From: Eulemur rufifrons
Lineage: Eukaryota; Chordata; Mammalia; Primates; Lemuridae
Assembly (NCBI RefSeq): GCF_041146395.1
Contig: NC_091012.1
Location: 11,212,193-11,276,192 of the forward strand
Reading direction: 5' to 3'
DNA length: 64,000 nucleotides
This document shows positions 14,883 to 26,449 of this stretch, piece by piece (the first letter of the stretch is position 1; every line of letters starts with the position of its first letter). The position numbers and the translations under genes were made by a program. The notes under the pieces were generated by a model. It was not told the DNA's origin, did not search any database, and saw only the letters and a program-made list of their open reading frames with translations.

Positions 14883-15840
14883 TTGATCAAAATAAAGTGA
14901 TAAAAGATAAATGAAAATATCAAAAAACAAAATGGAACATAACCACAGAATGTGCAGTCATTTATAAGGTAATACTCCAATGTTACAATCACATTTTTGT
15001 CCTACATTTGAAAATTTACCTGAAATGGAAAAGTTGATGGAATAACTACCGAGAGAAAATATTTCAAACATAGTATCTTTAAACATAGAGTAGTGAAATA
15101 TTTTCTAACGACATGATAATGGCAAAGATATATCAAACTACATTAAGTAGTTTTGTTTTGTACTACTACCGGTATTATTTTGAGACACATAAGACAAATT
15201 GGTAATTATACTGATATTATCAAAAACAGGATTTTCAGGAAAAGATAAAATATTTTAAATAGATATAAACAACTAATTTAAGTAAAAATTCTATAATTTT
15301 AATTTGAATTACAAATATAAAATTATAGTTTATTTTTCTCTTTCTAGAAAAAGCATAGTTATTAAATCTCTGTTGCAAAAAACATAAAAGCCATGCTAAC
15401 TAGTAGCAGTGAGAACCAGAATTTCCCAAAAGTTGTCTTTAGATATAATTCTCAGGTAAATTAACTATGATTTCTAAAGAAATGCTAACAATAGTCCTAA
15501 AACATATTCTTCTTCAGAAAGCAAGAGAGATATAAAAGAGTAATGAGGTCAAGTGAAAAGGAAGCAAGAGTACCTGAAATAGTTCCACTGGGTAAAATTT
15601 GGACACTTTGAGCATCAAAAAATATAATAATTGAAGCATATTGAAACATCCAGATTTGAAGAAACTTCTCATTTCCTAACAATCTCTCTTCCCATAAATA
15701 ACATTATTCACCACTGGAGGAATACATATACTGCCTCTGTAATATGAATTTCATTAGTGTAACCAAAATTATTACAAAAAGTTTTCATTATAAAATGCAG
15801 AAGTAATAACAGAAATCCCAATTATCATTTTTCCTTCCTT
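14883..15840. other. No recognisable feature
   Basis: AT-rich sequence with no clear repeat family, frame or splice signal on either strand. Confidence 0.4.
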
Positions 15841-16012
15841 GATGAAATCATGGATCCAGCCAAGGGTCATCAGTGCCTCGTAAATATTGGAGGTCGCCCT
15901 CGCCCCTGCTGGGGGCACTGGGATTGGGGAGATGACATAGGCAGACAGCAGACAGGACGGAGCACTTGAACTCGAACTCTGTGCTGGGAGCAGTCCCACA
16001 CCTCGTTTTTCT
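15841..16012. other. Isolated GC-rich segment of unknown origin
   Basis: About 170 bp with clear GC enrichment in an AT-rich setting ('gcccctgctgggggcactgg'), open for 75 codons on the minus strand (15999 to 15772). No family, promoter motif or exon boundary was recognised. It may be a fragment of a retrocopy or LTR. Confidence 0.3.
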
Positions 16013-16159
16013 ATTTGTTCTTATTTTGTTTTGTTATTTATTATTGTTATTACGAAGTTTCATTCTTCAGCAAAAAGGAAAGCCAATAAACTTTTTGTAT
16101 TTATGAACAAAATATTCACAACAGGGCAGTTAAGATGTGATTAGAACAAAAAACCAAGC

Positions 16160-17065
16160 ACTTTAATTTTTTTAGGTGTCAGATGAGTTTGTCAAATGAT
16201 TTTCCATATCTATAAAAATTATATAATTTTTATTCCTTCTGTTGATGTGTTCTGTCACATTTATTGATTTGCATTTGTGAAATCATCTTTGCATCTCTGG
16301 GATAGATCCCACTTTGTTATAGTGTATGGATTTTTTAGTGTGATTTTGAATTTGGTCTGCTAGTCTTTTATTGAGGATTTTTGCATCTGTGTTCAATAAA
16401 GATACTGGCTGTGGTAATGCTGGCCTCATAAAGTGAGTTTGGAAGTGGTCCCTCCTACTCAATTTTCAGAAGTTTGAGGTTTGGCATTGATTCTTCTTTA
16501 AATATTTGGTGCAATTCACTGGTGAATCCATTTGGTCCTGGATTCTTGCTGGGAGATTTTTGATTACTGATTTAATCTCTTCATGGAAGACAATTTTTCC
16601 ACAGAAAGCCAGGGACCGTGGAGCTCAGGCTATGATGCGTGGCACGGTTCTTAACAGGCCACACACCGGTTCTGGGCTGCCGCCTGGGGGTCAGGGACCG
16701 TAGCTCTGCAATCTAATCATTTTCATGTCTGTAAAATTAGTAGTAATATCTCCTCTTTCATTTGTTATAGTACTAATTTGAATCTTTGAGTTCTCTCTCT
16801 CTCTCATCAATCTAGGGAAAAGTTAGTAAATTTTGTTGATCTTTTCAAAGAAACAACTTTTATGATATCAGATCTCACAATTAAGTCTTTAAGTCATCTT
16901 GAGTTAATTTTTGTACATGATGAGGGAAGGTAGTTCAGTTTCATTTTTCTGCATATGGTTCTCCAAGTTTCCCAGCACCATTTATTGAATAGGGCATCGT
17001 TTCTCAGTGTTTTTGTCTGCTTTGTTGAAAATCAGTTGGTTGTAGCTATATGGCTTTTATTCTGT
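16160..17065 (-). mobile_element. Old antisense LINE-1 ORF2 pieces with an embedded non-LINE fragment
   Basis: 16160-16595 and 16715-17065 match complemented ORF2 ('tttattgaggatttttgcat', 'cccagcaccatttattgaat'). The second piece jumps from the RT region to the C-terminal region at about 16865, so the copy is internally rearranged. Between the two pieces lies a short GC-rich insert (16596-16712). Confidence 0.75.
16596..16712. mobile_element. Short DNA-transposon-like insert
   Basis: About 115 bp containing 'cagggaccgt' near both ends, and preceded by 'gaagacaatttttccac', the wording of a common mammalian non-autonomous element whose ends read 'ggtccctgg...ggggaccg'. Most of the interior appears deleted. 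The family name is uncertain. Confidence 0.35.
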
Positions 17066-18030
17066 ATCTAAACATATCTAAACATAAAAAGATACAGTAA
17101 AAATGCAATAAAAAAGATTAAAAATGGTACACATATATAGGACACTTGCTATGAATGGAGCTTGCAGGACTGGAAGTTGCTCTGGGTGAGTCAGTGAATG
17201 AGTGGTGAGTGAATGTGAAGGCCTAGGACGTTACTGTAAACTATTGTAGACTTTATCAAACTTAGGATATACCACTTAAGTACACTTAGGCTATGCCCCT
17301 TAATTTATTTTTAAAAGTTGTTTTTTCCTTCAATAATAAGTTAGCCTTACCTTACTGTAGCTTTACTTTATAAACTTTTAAAATTTTTTAACCTTTTGAC
17401 TTTGTTTTAATAACACTTAGCTTAAAATACAGACTGTATAGCCGTATAATAATAGTTTCTTTCTTTATATCCTTATTCTATAATCTTTGTTTTGTTTTAT
17501 ATCTTTTTATTATTCTTTAAACTTTTTTGTCAAAGACTAAGATAAAACCCACACATTAGCCTAGGCCTACATAGGGTCAGGATCATCACTATTACTATCT
17601 TTCACCTCCACTTCTGTTCTACTGGAAAGCCTTCCCGGGCACTAACATGCCTAGAACTGCCCTCTTCTGTGATAGCAATGTCTTCTCTTGTAACACCTTC
17701 TGAAGGACCTTCCAGGTGTAGTTTTACGGTTGAATTTTATAATGAGTATTACATAGGAAGAGTAACTCTAAAGTAATAATAAAATGATAGTATAATAAAT
17801 ACATAAACCATATGTATTTCCAAATATTATGTACTGTACATATGTGGGATACTTTTATATGACTGGCAGCACCTTAGGTGTATACACAAGCATCAACACA
17901 ACCACACGAATAATGGATTGCACTACCATGTCTCTACGTGAGAAGAATTTTTCTGCTCTGTTTTAATCATATTTTTGGTCCATTGTTGACCAAAATGTCA
18001 TTCTCCAGCGCATGAGTGTACCTGTACAAT
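17066..18030. mobile_element. Tigger-like (Tc1/mariner superfamily) DNA transposon relic
   Basis: Features typical of this old family: 'taaacataaaaagatacagt' at the left, 'aagtacacttaggctat' in the body, 'gtactgtacat' and 'atgactggcagcaccttagg' towards the right, and 'ggtccattgttgacc' shortly before a terminal motif whose complement reads CAGGTACACTCATGCGC. No transposase frame remains. Recognised by resemblance, so the exact subfamily is open. Confidence 0.5.
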
Positions 18031-18415
18031 ACATTTTTCTTTCTACACTGCTTTAGCCATGTCTCACAGATTTCAAAATCTTGTGTTTTCATTTATATTC
18101 AATTTTATTTATTTTTAAATTTCACTTGAGTCATTGTCTTTGATTCAGTGATTATCTAGTCATATGTTGTTTAGTTTGGAGATTTTTCGAAATATTTGAA
18201 GATTTTTCATGTTATCTCTTTGTTATTAATTTCTAGATTGATTTTACTGTGATCTTAGAATACACTCTATGTGATTTGACTTCTTTTAAATGTGTTCAGT
18301 TTTTAATGGATTTATCATATTTGGTATTTGTTAGACACTTGAAAAGAAAGTACATTCTATTGGTAGGTCGAGTTATCTATAAATTTCAATTAAATCAATG
18401 TCTTTGATGCTTGTA
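18031..18415 (-). mobile_element. Old antisense LINE-1 ORF2, left part
   Basis: Complemented ORF2 text ('tagattgattttactgtgat', 'ggtaggtcgagttatctata') that resumes at 18846 on the far side of another repeat, showing that the LINE-1 was already present when the other element arrived. Confidence 0.65.
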
Positions 18416-18845
18416 TTTGTTTTCTAGAGCTGCCATAACAAAGTACCACAAACTGGGTGGCTCACCCTACAGCAATGCATTGTTTTGCAGTTCTAGAGGC
18501 TACACGTCTGAGATCAAGGTGTAGGACAGGATTGATTCTTTTTCAAGTCTTTGAGGGAAAAATCTCTTCCATGTCGCTATTCCTCCTTCTGGTGGTTTGC
18601 TGAAAATATTTAGTTTTCCTTGACTTAAAATGTATCACTTCTCTATATGTGGGATTCTCCCTGTGTCTGTCTCTATGTCTAGATTTTCCTTTTTTATAAG
18701 GACACCATCATATTAAATTAGGGCCCACCCGAATGACTTTATTTTAATTTATCATCTACAAAGAACCTATTTCCTATTAAGGTCACATTCACAGGTACTG
18801 TAGGACTTCAACATATTTTAAGGGGTATATGATTCAACCCAAAAA
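18416..18845 (+). repeat. Interspersed repeat with 'gctgccataacaaagtacca' head, inserted in LINE-1
   Basis: Starts 'gctgccataacaaagtacca', contains 'ttctagaggctacacgtctg' and 'ttataaggacaccatcatat', and closes with 'gacttcaacatattttaagg'. These are landmarks of a very common mammalian repeat of LTR or DNA-transposon type; I am not certain of its formal name. LINE-1 sequence flanks it on both sides. Confidence 0.6.
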
Positions 18846-20290
18846 AATCCTGTTGTCTAGCACGTCTTTTCCTTGCTGATTTTCTCTGTGTGGTTGTCTT
18901 ATCCATGTTGGGAGATGGTTTTTGGTACCCCAACTATGATTGTTGATTTGTCTATTTCTCCAATAGTTCTAGAAGTTTTCGCTTCACATATTTTGCAGCT
19001 CTGTTTTTGATACATATACATGAAAGACTGTGATGTAGGCTTAGTGAATTGATCATATGGATGTGACATCTCTCTCTGACTCTAGTTATTTGCTTTGCTC
19101 TAAAGTCTGGTTTATCTGATATTAATCTATCCCCTCTTGTTTTCTTTTGATTAATGTTTGCATGTGTATCTTTTTTTAGCATTGACTTTTAGCCTGTGCA
19201 TGTTTTTATGTTTGAACTGAGTTTATTGTAGACACATCTAGTTGGATCACTTTTTAAGTCCATTCTGCCAATCTTTATGATTTGATTAATGCATTTAAAC
19301 TTAAATTTAATGTAATTAGCAATAATTTAGGGCATATGACTGTCACTTATGTTAGTTTTATGTTTGTTGCCTGTTTTCTTTTCCTGCCTTTCCTGCCTAC
19401 TTGTTTAACTTGTTTTTGTATTGTAATTCCAATTTGAATCATCTATAATGTGTTGGACTAAATCTCTTTGTATAGACATTTTTAGTGATGTGTCCAGGTA
19501 TTACACTATACATACATAACTTATCATAGTCCACCAGTGTTGATATTTACAAGTATGAGCAAAGTAAAGAAACTTTATCTCCCTTTAAGTCTTTTACCCT
19601 TTTTTATTTATAATAAAATAATGTTAAGCATTTCCTCTATATGCATTGAGTACTACATTGAATAATGTTATAATTTATTTTTAAATGTTAAACATAATTT
19701 AGAAAATTCATGGGAAGAAGGAAAGTCTATTATTTTACATGTTTTATTCCCTCCTAATATTTCATGGTTGTCTCTTTTTGTTTTTTTTCTGTTCCAAGAA
19801 CTTTTTAAAGTTATTTCTTTAGTTAGACCAGCTCATGGTAACTTCTCCGTTTTTCTTTATTCAAGATGTCTTTATTTTTTCTTCATTCTTGAAGAATATG
19901 TTCTCTGGATACAAAATTCTGGGTTGACAGTTCTGTTCTTTCTACGCTTGAAAATGTTTTGCCAATTCCTTTTTGTTTCCATGATTTCCATAGTTTTCAT
20001 GGTTTCCATGAAAGCTGTCATTTGATTTTTCTCCTTATGTAAGGTGCCTTTTTTGTTGTTCTTGCTGCTTTCAAGATTTTATTTTGTTTTTAGTTTATCA
20101 GAAGTTTAATTGTGATGTGTTGTGGTATGGATAAGTCTGGGTTTTTCCTCTAGTTTTGTGGGTAGCTTATGGAATCTATTGGTGTGTGCATATATATATG
20201 TGTGTGTCTGTGTATATGTGTGTATTTTTTTTTTTACTAAACTTGAGAAGTCCATAGTCATTCTTTCTTTGATCACTTTTTACTTTTTCA

Positions 20291-20342
20291 GCCTTCCCTA
20301 TTTTTTTTTTTTTTTTTTTTTTTTTTTGCCTTCCCTATTTTT
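20291..20342 (-). mobile_element. Poly(A)-only retroinsertion (T22 between direct repeats)
   Basis: The 15-bp word GCCTTCCCTATTTTT occurs at 20291-20305 and again at 20328-20342, with 22 T between them. This is the layout of a target-site duplication around a pure poly(A) tail copied onto the minus strand, with no body sequence. Replication slippage is the alternative explanation. Confidence 0.55.
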
Positions 20343-20621
20343 AACTCTCTTTTCGGAACTCTGATAATATGGATATTAGATCTTTTGTTTTAGTTCTATA
20401 GACCTCTGAGTCTCTGTTCATTTTTAAAAGTCTATTTTCTGTTTCTCTCTTTTTAGGTGGGTTAATGTCTATTGTTCTATCTTCATGTTCCCTGATTATT
20501 TCCTTTATGCTCTCTATTTAGTTGTTTAGCCCATATAATGTTTTTATATATATATGTATATATAAATACATATATATTAAGTGTTGTTAAAATTTTGGGT
20601 GTTGCATTTTACACTTCTGAT

Positions 20622-20780
20622 TTTTTTTGAGTCTTGCTCTGTCACCATGGCTAGAGTGCAGTGGCATCATCTTAGCTCACTGCAACCTCAAACCCCTGGG
20701 CTCAAGCAATCCTCTTGCCTCAGCCTCCCAAGTCAGTAGCTGTGAGTAGACTACAGGTGTGAACTACCATACCAGACCAA
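20622..20780 (-). mobile_element. Alu-related monomer (7SL-derived), antisense
   Basis: A short T-run is followed by 'gagtcttgctctgtcaccat', 'cactgcaacctcaaacccct' and 'caagcaatcctcttgcctca', the complement of one Alu arm. Only one arm is present, as in FLAM/FRAM-type free monomers or a truncated Alu, and it carries an extra 'gtcagtagctgtgagtag' disturbance. Confidence 0.75.
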
Positions 20781-21268
20781 TTCTGAAATTTTCATTTAAC
20801 CTTTCTATCTTGTATTTTGTTCTTGAGATTTTTAAAATTTCTTTTTTGAGGATTTCTTATTCTCATTTATTTCCACTGTGTTTGTAATTGATCCTTGAAT
20901 CAATTTTGTAATAGCTATTTTAAGATCCTTGTCACATAAATCAAACGCTTGTGTTATGTCAGGGTACACATCTGTTGGTCATGATTTTCAGGTCGTGATT
21001 TTCTTGTTTCCTTGTACTCCATGTGATGTATAATTGTATCCTAAGTGTTTAGTTATTGTGTTTTGAAACATTGTATCCTATTAAAATCCTCTGTTTTACC
21101 AGATTTTCTCTGGTATCGCACCACTGGAGGAAGAACAGACTGTCCACAAAAAAAGGGAAAATATTTGTGGCACATTATGTTTGACAAAATAACTTTGTCT
21201 AGCATACAGAGAAAATTTTTACAAATTTTGATATAGATACAAACAAAAACATTTTGGCCAAAGATATT

Positions 21269-21841
21269 GTGAACTAAAATACAATCTTAAGCTCCCCTCC
21301 CAACTGAACAGACCCACTCTTGGCCAAAGGGACCACAGAAATAACTTAGAACTGATTTCCTGGCCATGAAGGGAAGGGACATAAAACACTCCTCAGATCA
21401 TAAGACACTGAATTATTAAAAGAACCTAAGACCATGCAGGGCAAAGATTAAAATTGCCTGTAAGCCATAAATTTCTTTAACAGATCACTTGAATCAGTAT
21501 AGTATGGCTGGTCTCCGATTAAGGAACTTGCTTATGTTAAATTAAAACATTTCAAGCCTTCAGACAAAGCTTTATTTCTTTAACCAATTACAAATCAAAG
21601 AATATTTGAACCTACCTATAACCTGTAAGCTGCACCGCCTACCAAAGCAATGCACACCTTCTATGTATTGATTTAGGATTTTACCTGCAGTATCTGTCTT
21701 GTATAAAGCCAAGCTGTAACCCGGATGCCTGGCCACCTCAGACACATTTTCTCAGGACCTCTTGAGGCTCAGTCACACAGAGTTGTCTTGGAATAAACCT
21801 CTTTAAATTATTTTATGGAGTTTGTTTTTTTCCTATTAGCA
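21269..21841 (+). mobile_element. Solo LTR of an endogenous retrovirus (ERV1-like)
   Basis: Possible TG start at 21269 and CA end at 21841, with a TATA-like 'cttgtataaagcc' near 21700 and a polyadenylation signal 'ggaataaacc' near 21792, spaced as in the U3-R-U5 layout of an LTR. No internal retroviral region follows on either side, so this is a solo LTR. The family name was not determined. Confidence 0.6.
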
Positions 21842-22225
21842 ATATAAAGATACCCCTCATAAAAGAACATATATCAATTATCAATAAACACCTAAGAACG
21901 TGTTGAACTTCGTCAGTCTTTAGTGAGTTTCAGATTTTAAAATGATAATAGAGCTAGCTACATGCCACTAGAAGGGTTAAAATTAAACATATTTGCAACA
22001 CAAAATACAGGTGATGATGAGGAATAATGAGAGCTCTCATACATTGCTGGTGGAGGGTACAATGTACAACTACCATGCTGGAAAACTATCTAGCAGTTTG
22101 ACCTCCAATATAAGGAGCCTAGTTATAGGCTCACATAAAGTCAAAACATATTTCCAAAAGACTTGTATGATAATGTATATGGAGACTTTGTTCATATTGG
22201 TCATGATAAAAATAAATAAATTCAT
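21842..22225 (+). mobile_element. Old sense LINE-1 ORF2 3' region, left half
   Basis: Contains 'ctctcatacattgctggtgg', the sense ORF2 zinc-knuckle coding area, in a diverged copy. The element resumes at 25010 after a retroviral insertion. Confidence 0.75.
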
Positions 22226-22611
22226 TGGAGGCCATTAGTCTGTGGTGGATTCAATGCCCTAGGTTCTTGTATAAGCAAACTGAAATGCAATTCAGTGTAA
22301 ATGGTCATATTCTAGGACATCAGAAACTATGAACTAAATCCTAACTAGGAACTTTCCACTAAGCTTAACAAACCAAAAACTACCAACTAAACTCTAACTA
22401 GGAAATTTCACACAAGCAATTGCCCTAATTAACCAATCAAATATTTTCTTGCCTTGCTTCCACATTCACCTTATAAAATCCTCCCTCCCCCTGCCATGTT
22501 CCTTTTTTGGAACTCCCAAACTTCTTGTAGTTTGGAGCTGTCCAATCATGAATCACTGAATGCTCAAGTAAACCCTTTAATATTATAATGTGTCTTATTG
22601 TAATTTTGAGC
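22226..22611 (+). mobile_element. 5' LTR of a decayed endogenous retrovirus (family A)
   Basis: Starts 'tggaggccattag', carries 'ccaatcaaatattttcttg' and 'ccttataaaatcctccc' (CCAAT and TATA elements) and ends near 'gtcttattgtaattttgagca'-like sequence. The same landmarks in the same order occur at 24162-25009, so the two form an LTR pair. Many substitutions separate them, indicating an old insertion. Confidence 0.7.
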
Positions 22612-24161
22612 AGTTTGGATGTCAGAGAGGTACTCAAAAGAAAACCCTGATGACGACCCCTGGGAGCAATGTGGGACCTCCAAGGCTACCTATTGAGGCC
22701 CTTGTGTTCACTGCTTTCTGACTGCACATCTGAAAGTCCCTGCCAGTAGGATGCTCTTGGACCCAAGCTCCACAACTTTTTGCCAGAACTCTTTGCTTCT
22801 ATTTGAGCATTTAAAAAATCTGGATTAGTTTCAGAGCTGGACTAGTTCAATAGAAACTGGACTGTGTCCATGAAGAGGCCTCAGGTAGGTAAGGTTTTGG
22901 GGAGACAGGGAATAATGGCTTCATCTGAATCCAAGGAGTCTAGGATTCTAATTGGGAATACCCAGACCCTGTGTTTTTTAGAAAAATGGGTGAACATTAC
23001 CAAAGACAACAGAATTACAGTGACTACCATGGGGAGGTTTTAACCTAAACAAATTTATACACCAATAGGGCCCACTGGAAATCAAGAAATCCTGAACATG
23101 GCAGACACAATCTACTTTTGTAAGGGTCCACTCTCTACACCAGGAAAAGAGGAGGAGTAAATCACCAAGAAATGGAGGAAGTGTTGACTTACATCTACAT
23201 CACAAAACTTAACATTTGTTTAAGGTATTTTTTTTAGTCTTCTTATATTAACAGGGCCCTTCCCTATACCTTTTGTTTTCTTTTTACAAATGACTACATT
23301 TAAGCTTGAAGTTTATGCTCTGTGAGTTTGAGATGTAAATTTTCCATGCTGTCCCCTCTAGGACCTGAGAGATATCTCTTTGGTATGCAAATTTGAGAGG
23401 AGATGTCTCATCAGAAAAATAGAACAATTTGGAAATTGAGCAAATAAAAAATTGTAAAAGTCTTTTCCACAAATACTATTGAAAAGCTTTTGCCATCTGG
23501 GCAGGTAATTTCATCTTCCTCCATCTGCCAGAAACATGATTCAGTTGCAAATATTCTTTTATAAATTGCTGAGTTCTTTATTACTCCACCTCGAATGTGG
23601 CTAAAAATTTAGAATGAAAACTCTAAGACCTGTTCCTGTTGGTGTGTTCATGTATGTCTATGTATGTATGTACGTATGAGGGCTGTCTGGAAAGTATACA
23701 GCCATTGTTAATATAATGAGAACATATTACATGGCTCCAGACAGCCCTTGTATGCACAATATTTTTTACCTATGGATAATATTGCTAAGATTAAATTTAA
23801 TAGAGCTTTATTTAATTATTTTAAGGAAAAGTAAGTGTTTATATAAATTAAATATTTATAAAACTCTTAGAAAAACAGAAAGTAACTCCAATATTTCTCA
23901 AGTTTGCCTGGTCTGAGTAATCTTTGGTCAATAAAAGCTGGTTTAAGTTTGGTAGTTTAATTAAAACAGGCATTCTTCAGAGTTGTCAGCATTAAATATA
24001 ATGCAGATACACAGCATTTATTCTACCTTGGTTTACTAGTAAAATATGTTTATATTATCTCAACTGGATGCTTAAGATTTATTATAAAACTATGAGTTCA
24101 TCCTAAGAACAAATGAGAGGCTATCCTAAAGGGGAGAATTTTTCTTTAAAGAAATAATAAT
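22612..24161 (+). pseudogene. Internal remnant of the family A endogenous retrovirus
   Basis: Only about 1.5 kb lies between the two LTRs, whereas an intact provirus has 5 to 8 kb, so most of gag-pol-env is deleted. The start has leader-like sequence ('gacgacccctgggagcaatg'). No retroviral frame survives. A mariner-type MITE sits inside at 23677-23750. Confidence 0.5.
23677..23750. mobile_element. 74-bp mariner-type MITE
   Basis: Flanked by TA on both sides (23675-23676 and 23751-23752). Left end TGAGGGCTGTCTGGA and right end, complemented, CAAGGGCTGTCTGGA give terminal inverted repeats of 13 matching bases. The inner arms also pair (GCCATTGTTAATAT against GCCATGTAATAT) apart from a 9-base extra stretch, so the element is a near palindrome, as in MADE1-like derivatives of mariner. 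It cannot encode a transposase. Confidence 0.75.
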
Positions 24162-25009
24162 TGGAAGGCCATTAGGCTGAGGTGGCTACAGTGCCTTTGT
24201 AACTGCAGGACCAACTCAAACTGGCCCTGCTCTTTTGATAATGGAATGTCAACTTATGGTGTAGGTATACCAGAGCCAAAACTGCAAGTCATGTTGCCTG
24301 GGCATGTGCAACAGAGAAAGCTTTGGCCTCTAATGACACCCACAACCAATGTTTCCTCCCCACAGAACAAAGAAGACCAGAACATGACTGAACCTTGAAC
24401 TCTGGAACCCCTTCAGAAGTGAGGAGTCTGTTGACCAGGAACATCTTGTGCTAAAATGTCTGCCTCAACATTCCTTACTATAAATGGTCAAATTTGAAGC
24501 CCTGCAATCAGGCCCTGCCAAGCCAAAATTCCTAATACTATCCCTTGTTAAAACTTGTCCCAGACCCCCAACTTGAGGAGCCAGATTTGAGCTGTGCCTC
24601 CTAGTTCCTCAATGGTCATCCTTACAATAAAGCTTGACTTTTCTCAAAAGCAGGTGTCATAGTTATTGGCTTCTAAGCAAGGTGGGCTGTGACCTCATCA
24701 CTCTATAACACCATGAGTTCCTATGTAAGCAAACTAGAACCCAGCTCAGTATAAATGGTCACATTCTAGGATTATACAAAATCACCAGCAAACCTCTAAC
24801 TTGGGGCTTTCCCAAATAATGCAACTGAACCGCTTTAACCAATCAAATATTTTCTTTGTTTTGATTTTATGTTCACCTTATAAAGCATTCCTCTTGCCTC
24901 TTTGTTTGAACCCATTACCACTTGACGTCTGGGGCAACCTGATTGATAAATTGTGAATGCTCAAGTAAACTCTTTAATATTTTAATGTGCCACAGTTTGT
25001 CTTTTAACA
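24162..25009 (+). mobile_element. 3' LTR of the family A retrovirus, split by another LTR
   Basis: Begins 'tggaaggccattaggctg', is interrupted at 24199-24710, then resumes at 'ccatgagttcctatgtaagc' and ends 'cacagtttgtcttttaaca' at 25009. CCAAT and TATA boxes ('accaatcaaatattttc', 'ccttataaagc') are recognisable. It matches the 5' LTR at 22226. Confidence 0.7.
24199..24710 (+). mobile_element. LTR (family B) inserted into the family A 3' LTR
   Basis: A 512-bp block runs TGTAACTGCAGG ... CTCTATAACA, with TG/CA ends, and contains a polyadenylation signal 'acaataaagc' near 24628. It exactly interrupts the host LTR. Flanking tetramers CCTT and CCAT could be a decayed 4-bp target duplication, as in gammaretrovirus-like ERVs. 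No internal region is present. Confidence 0.65.
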
Positions 25010-25520
25010 GTCAAACTTGTAAACCATTCAAATGTACTTTAATAAGAGAAGAGATAAATACTATGGAACAGTCATACAATGGAATACTACTCTGCAAAAA
25101 AGAATAATCAATAGACACACACAATATGCACATATCTTCTAAGATTGCATTTCACAAAAGGAACTGGATGTTAAAAAGCACATATTGTGTGTGTACCTTT
25201 CATGTGTTCATTGCTTCAAAGACAGATACATAGATACAGTCAAAAGACAAGATTATCACAAACTTAAAGATGCTTGGCTTTTGTTAGTGATTATAGAATT
25301 GAGCAATATCTCATGCTGTAATATAATGTAGAATGGGTGTTCCAATGAGCTAAGAAGTGGAGGTTGGGTTTTAGGCAGAAATTGGCTTTAAAAAGAGAAG
25401 AAACAAAGAAAACACAGATTGGTCATTTCAAAGTTTCTTTCCTTATAAGAGTAAAACAGAGGATACTTCTTCATCATGCTCTCTAAGGTAAACTGGGCCC
25501 CTTCTGCTTGGTTGCTATGA
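25010..25520 (+). mobile_element. Old sense LINE-1, right half
   Basis: 'aaaccattcaaatgtacttt' and 'cagtcatacaatggaatact' continue the ORF2 end left off at 22225, showing that the retrovirus landed inside this LINE-1. Confidence 0.7.
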
Positions 25521-25663
25521 ATTTCTGTTTGTTTGTTTGTTTAAACTGGACCATGTCAATTTGATGAGTGACTTCATTCTGATTTAGTCTGGTCTGTTGG
25601 GGCCTAGTATAGGAATCTAGTCCATAGTGATGGCCCATCATAAATTTCATTTAACAGTATATA

Positions 25664-25690
25664 CACATACACATATATATATATATACAT
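25664..25690. repeat. AT/AC-rich microsatellite
   Basis: Run of alternating 'cacatacacatatatatatatatacatg' type dinucleotides immediately upstream of an Alu. Confidence 0.6.
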
Positions 25691-25738
25691 GTTTCAAGAA
25701 CAAACAAATTAATTTAGATTGAAATAAGAATGATATTT

Positions 25739-26063
25739 TGGCCAGGCGCAGTGGCTCATGCCTGTAATCCTAGCACTCTGGGAGGCTGAGGCGGGTGGAT
25801 CACTCGAGGTCAGGAGTTCGATACCAGCCTAAGCAAGAGCGAGACCCTGTCTCTAATAAAAATAGAAAAAAATTAGCGGACCAACTAAAAATATATAGAA
25901 AAAATTAGCCAGACATGGTGGCACATGCTGTATTCCCAGCTACTTGGGAGGCTGAGGCAGTAGGATTGCTTGAGCCCAGGAGTTTGAGGTTGCTGTGAGC
26001 AAGGCTGACGCCATGGCACTCTACCCCGGGCAACAGAGTGAGACTCTTTCTCCAAAAAAAAAA
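25739..26063 (+). mobile_element. Alu SINE (strepsirrhine type), sense
   Basis: Starts GGCCAGGCGCAGTGGCTCAT and ends in A12. Both arms and the characteristic linker ('aactaaaaatatatag') are present. The target-site duplication AAGAATGATATTT is perfect at 25726-25738 and 26064-26076, so this insertion is complete. Derived from 7SL RNA, transcribed by RNA polymerase III when active, and mobilised by LINE-1. Confidence 0.95.
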
Positions 26064-26449
26064 AAGAATGATATTTCAATATTTTTTTAGTAGGGGTGAA
26101 GGATTATCTGGAATGAGACAAAAGAGAATTTTCTGGGGTGATGCATAGATTCTATACCTTTATTAGATTGATAGCTACATGAGTATATAAATTTCTCAAA
26201 AGTTACTGAATTACATACTTTTGATTTGTAGATTTTATTATGTAAAATTATTATATAAAAAATTACAGTGCTAAGAACTTACTTGCATTATCGATGTAAT
26301 ATAACCCAATGATAAATGTCTCTTTTTTCTGAAAGTATACAAAAAGACATTCAAATCATGTGAGTTATATGGAAAATATATGAAAAAACTTATAGGGTAA
26401 AAAAATACAATAACTTCATTAAAATTGAGCAAAATACATGAACAGAAGT

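Larger units (their letters stand above)
18846..21060 (-). mobile_element. Old antisense LINE-1 (ORF2 endonuclease side to 5' region)
   Basis: Complemented ORF2 and further upstream LINE-1 text ('ttgatttgtctatttctcca', 'tgagtttattgtagacacat', 'ctggatacaaaattctgggt'). All frames are broken. It is interrupted by a poly(T) insertion (20306-20327) and by an Alu-type monomer (20622-20780). A TG-rich stretch lies at 20186-20224 and a TA-rich stretch at 20541-20577. Confidence 0.7.

Noticed and set aside
20186..20224. TG-rich stretch as a regulatory Z-DNA element
   Set aside because: Interrupted dinucleotide repeat within a decayed LINE-1; nothing beyond composition supports a function.
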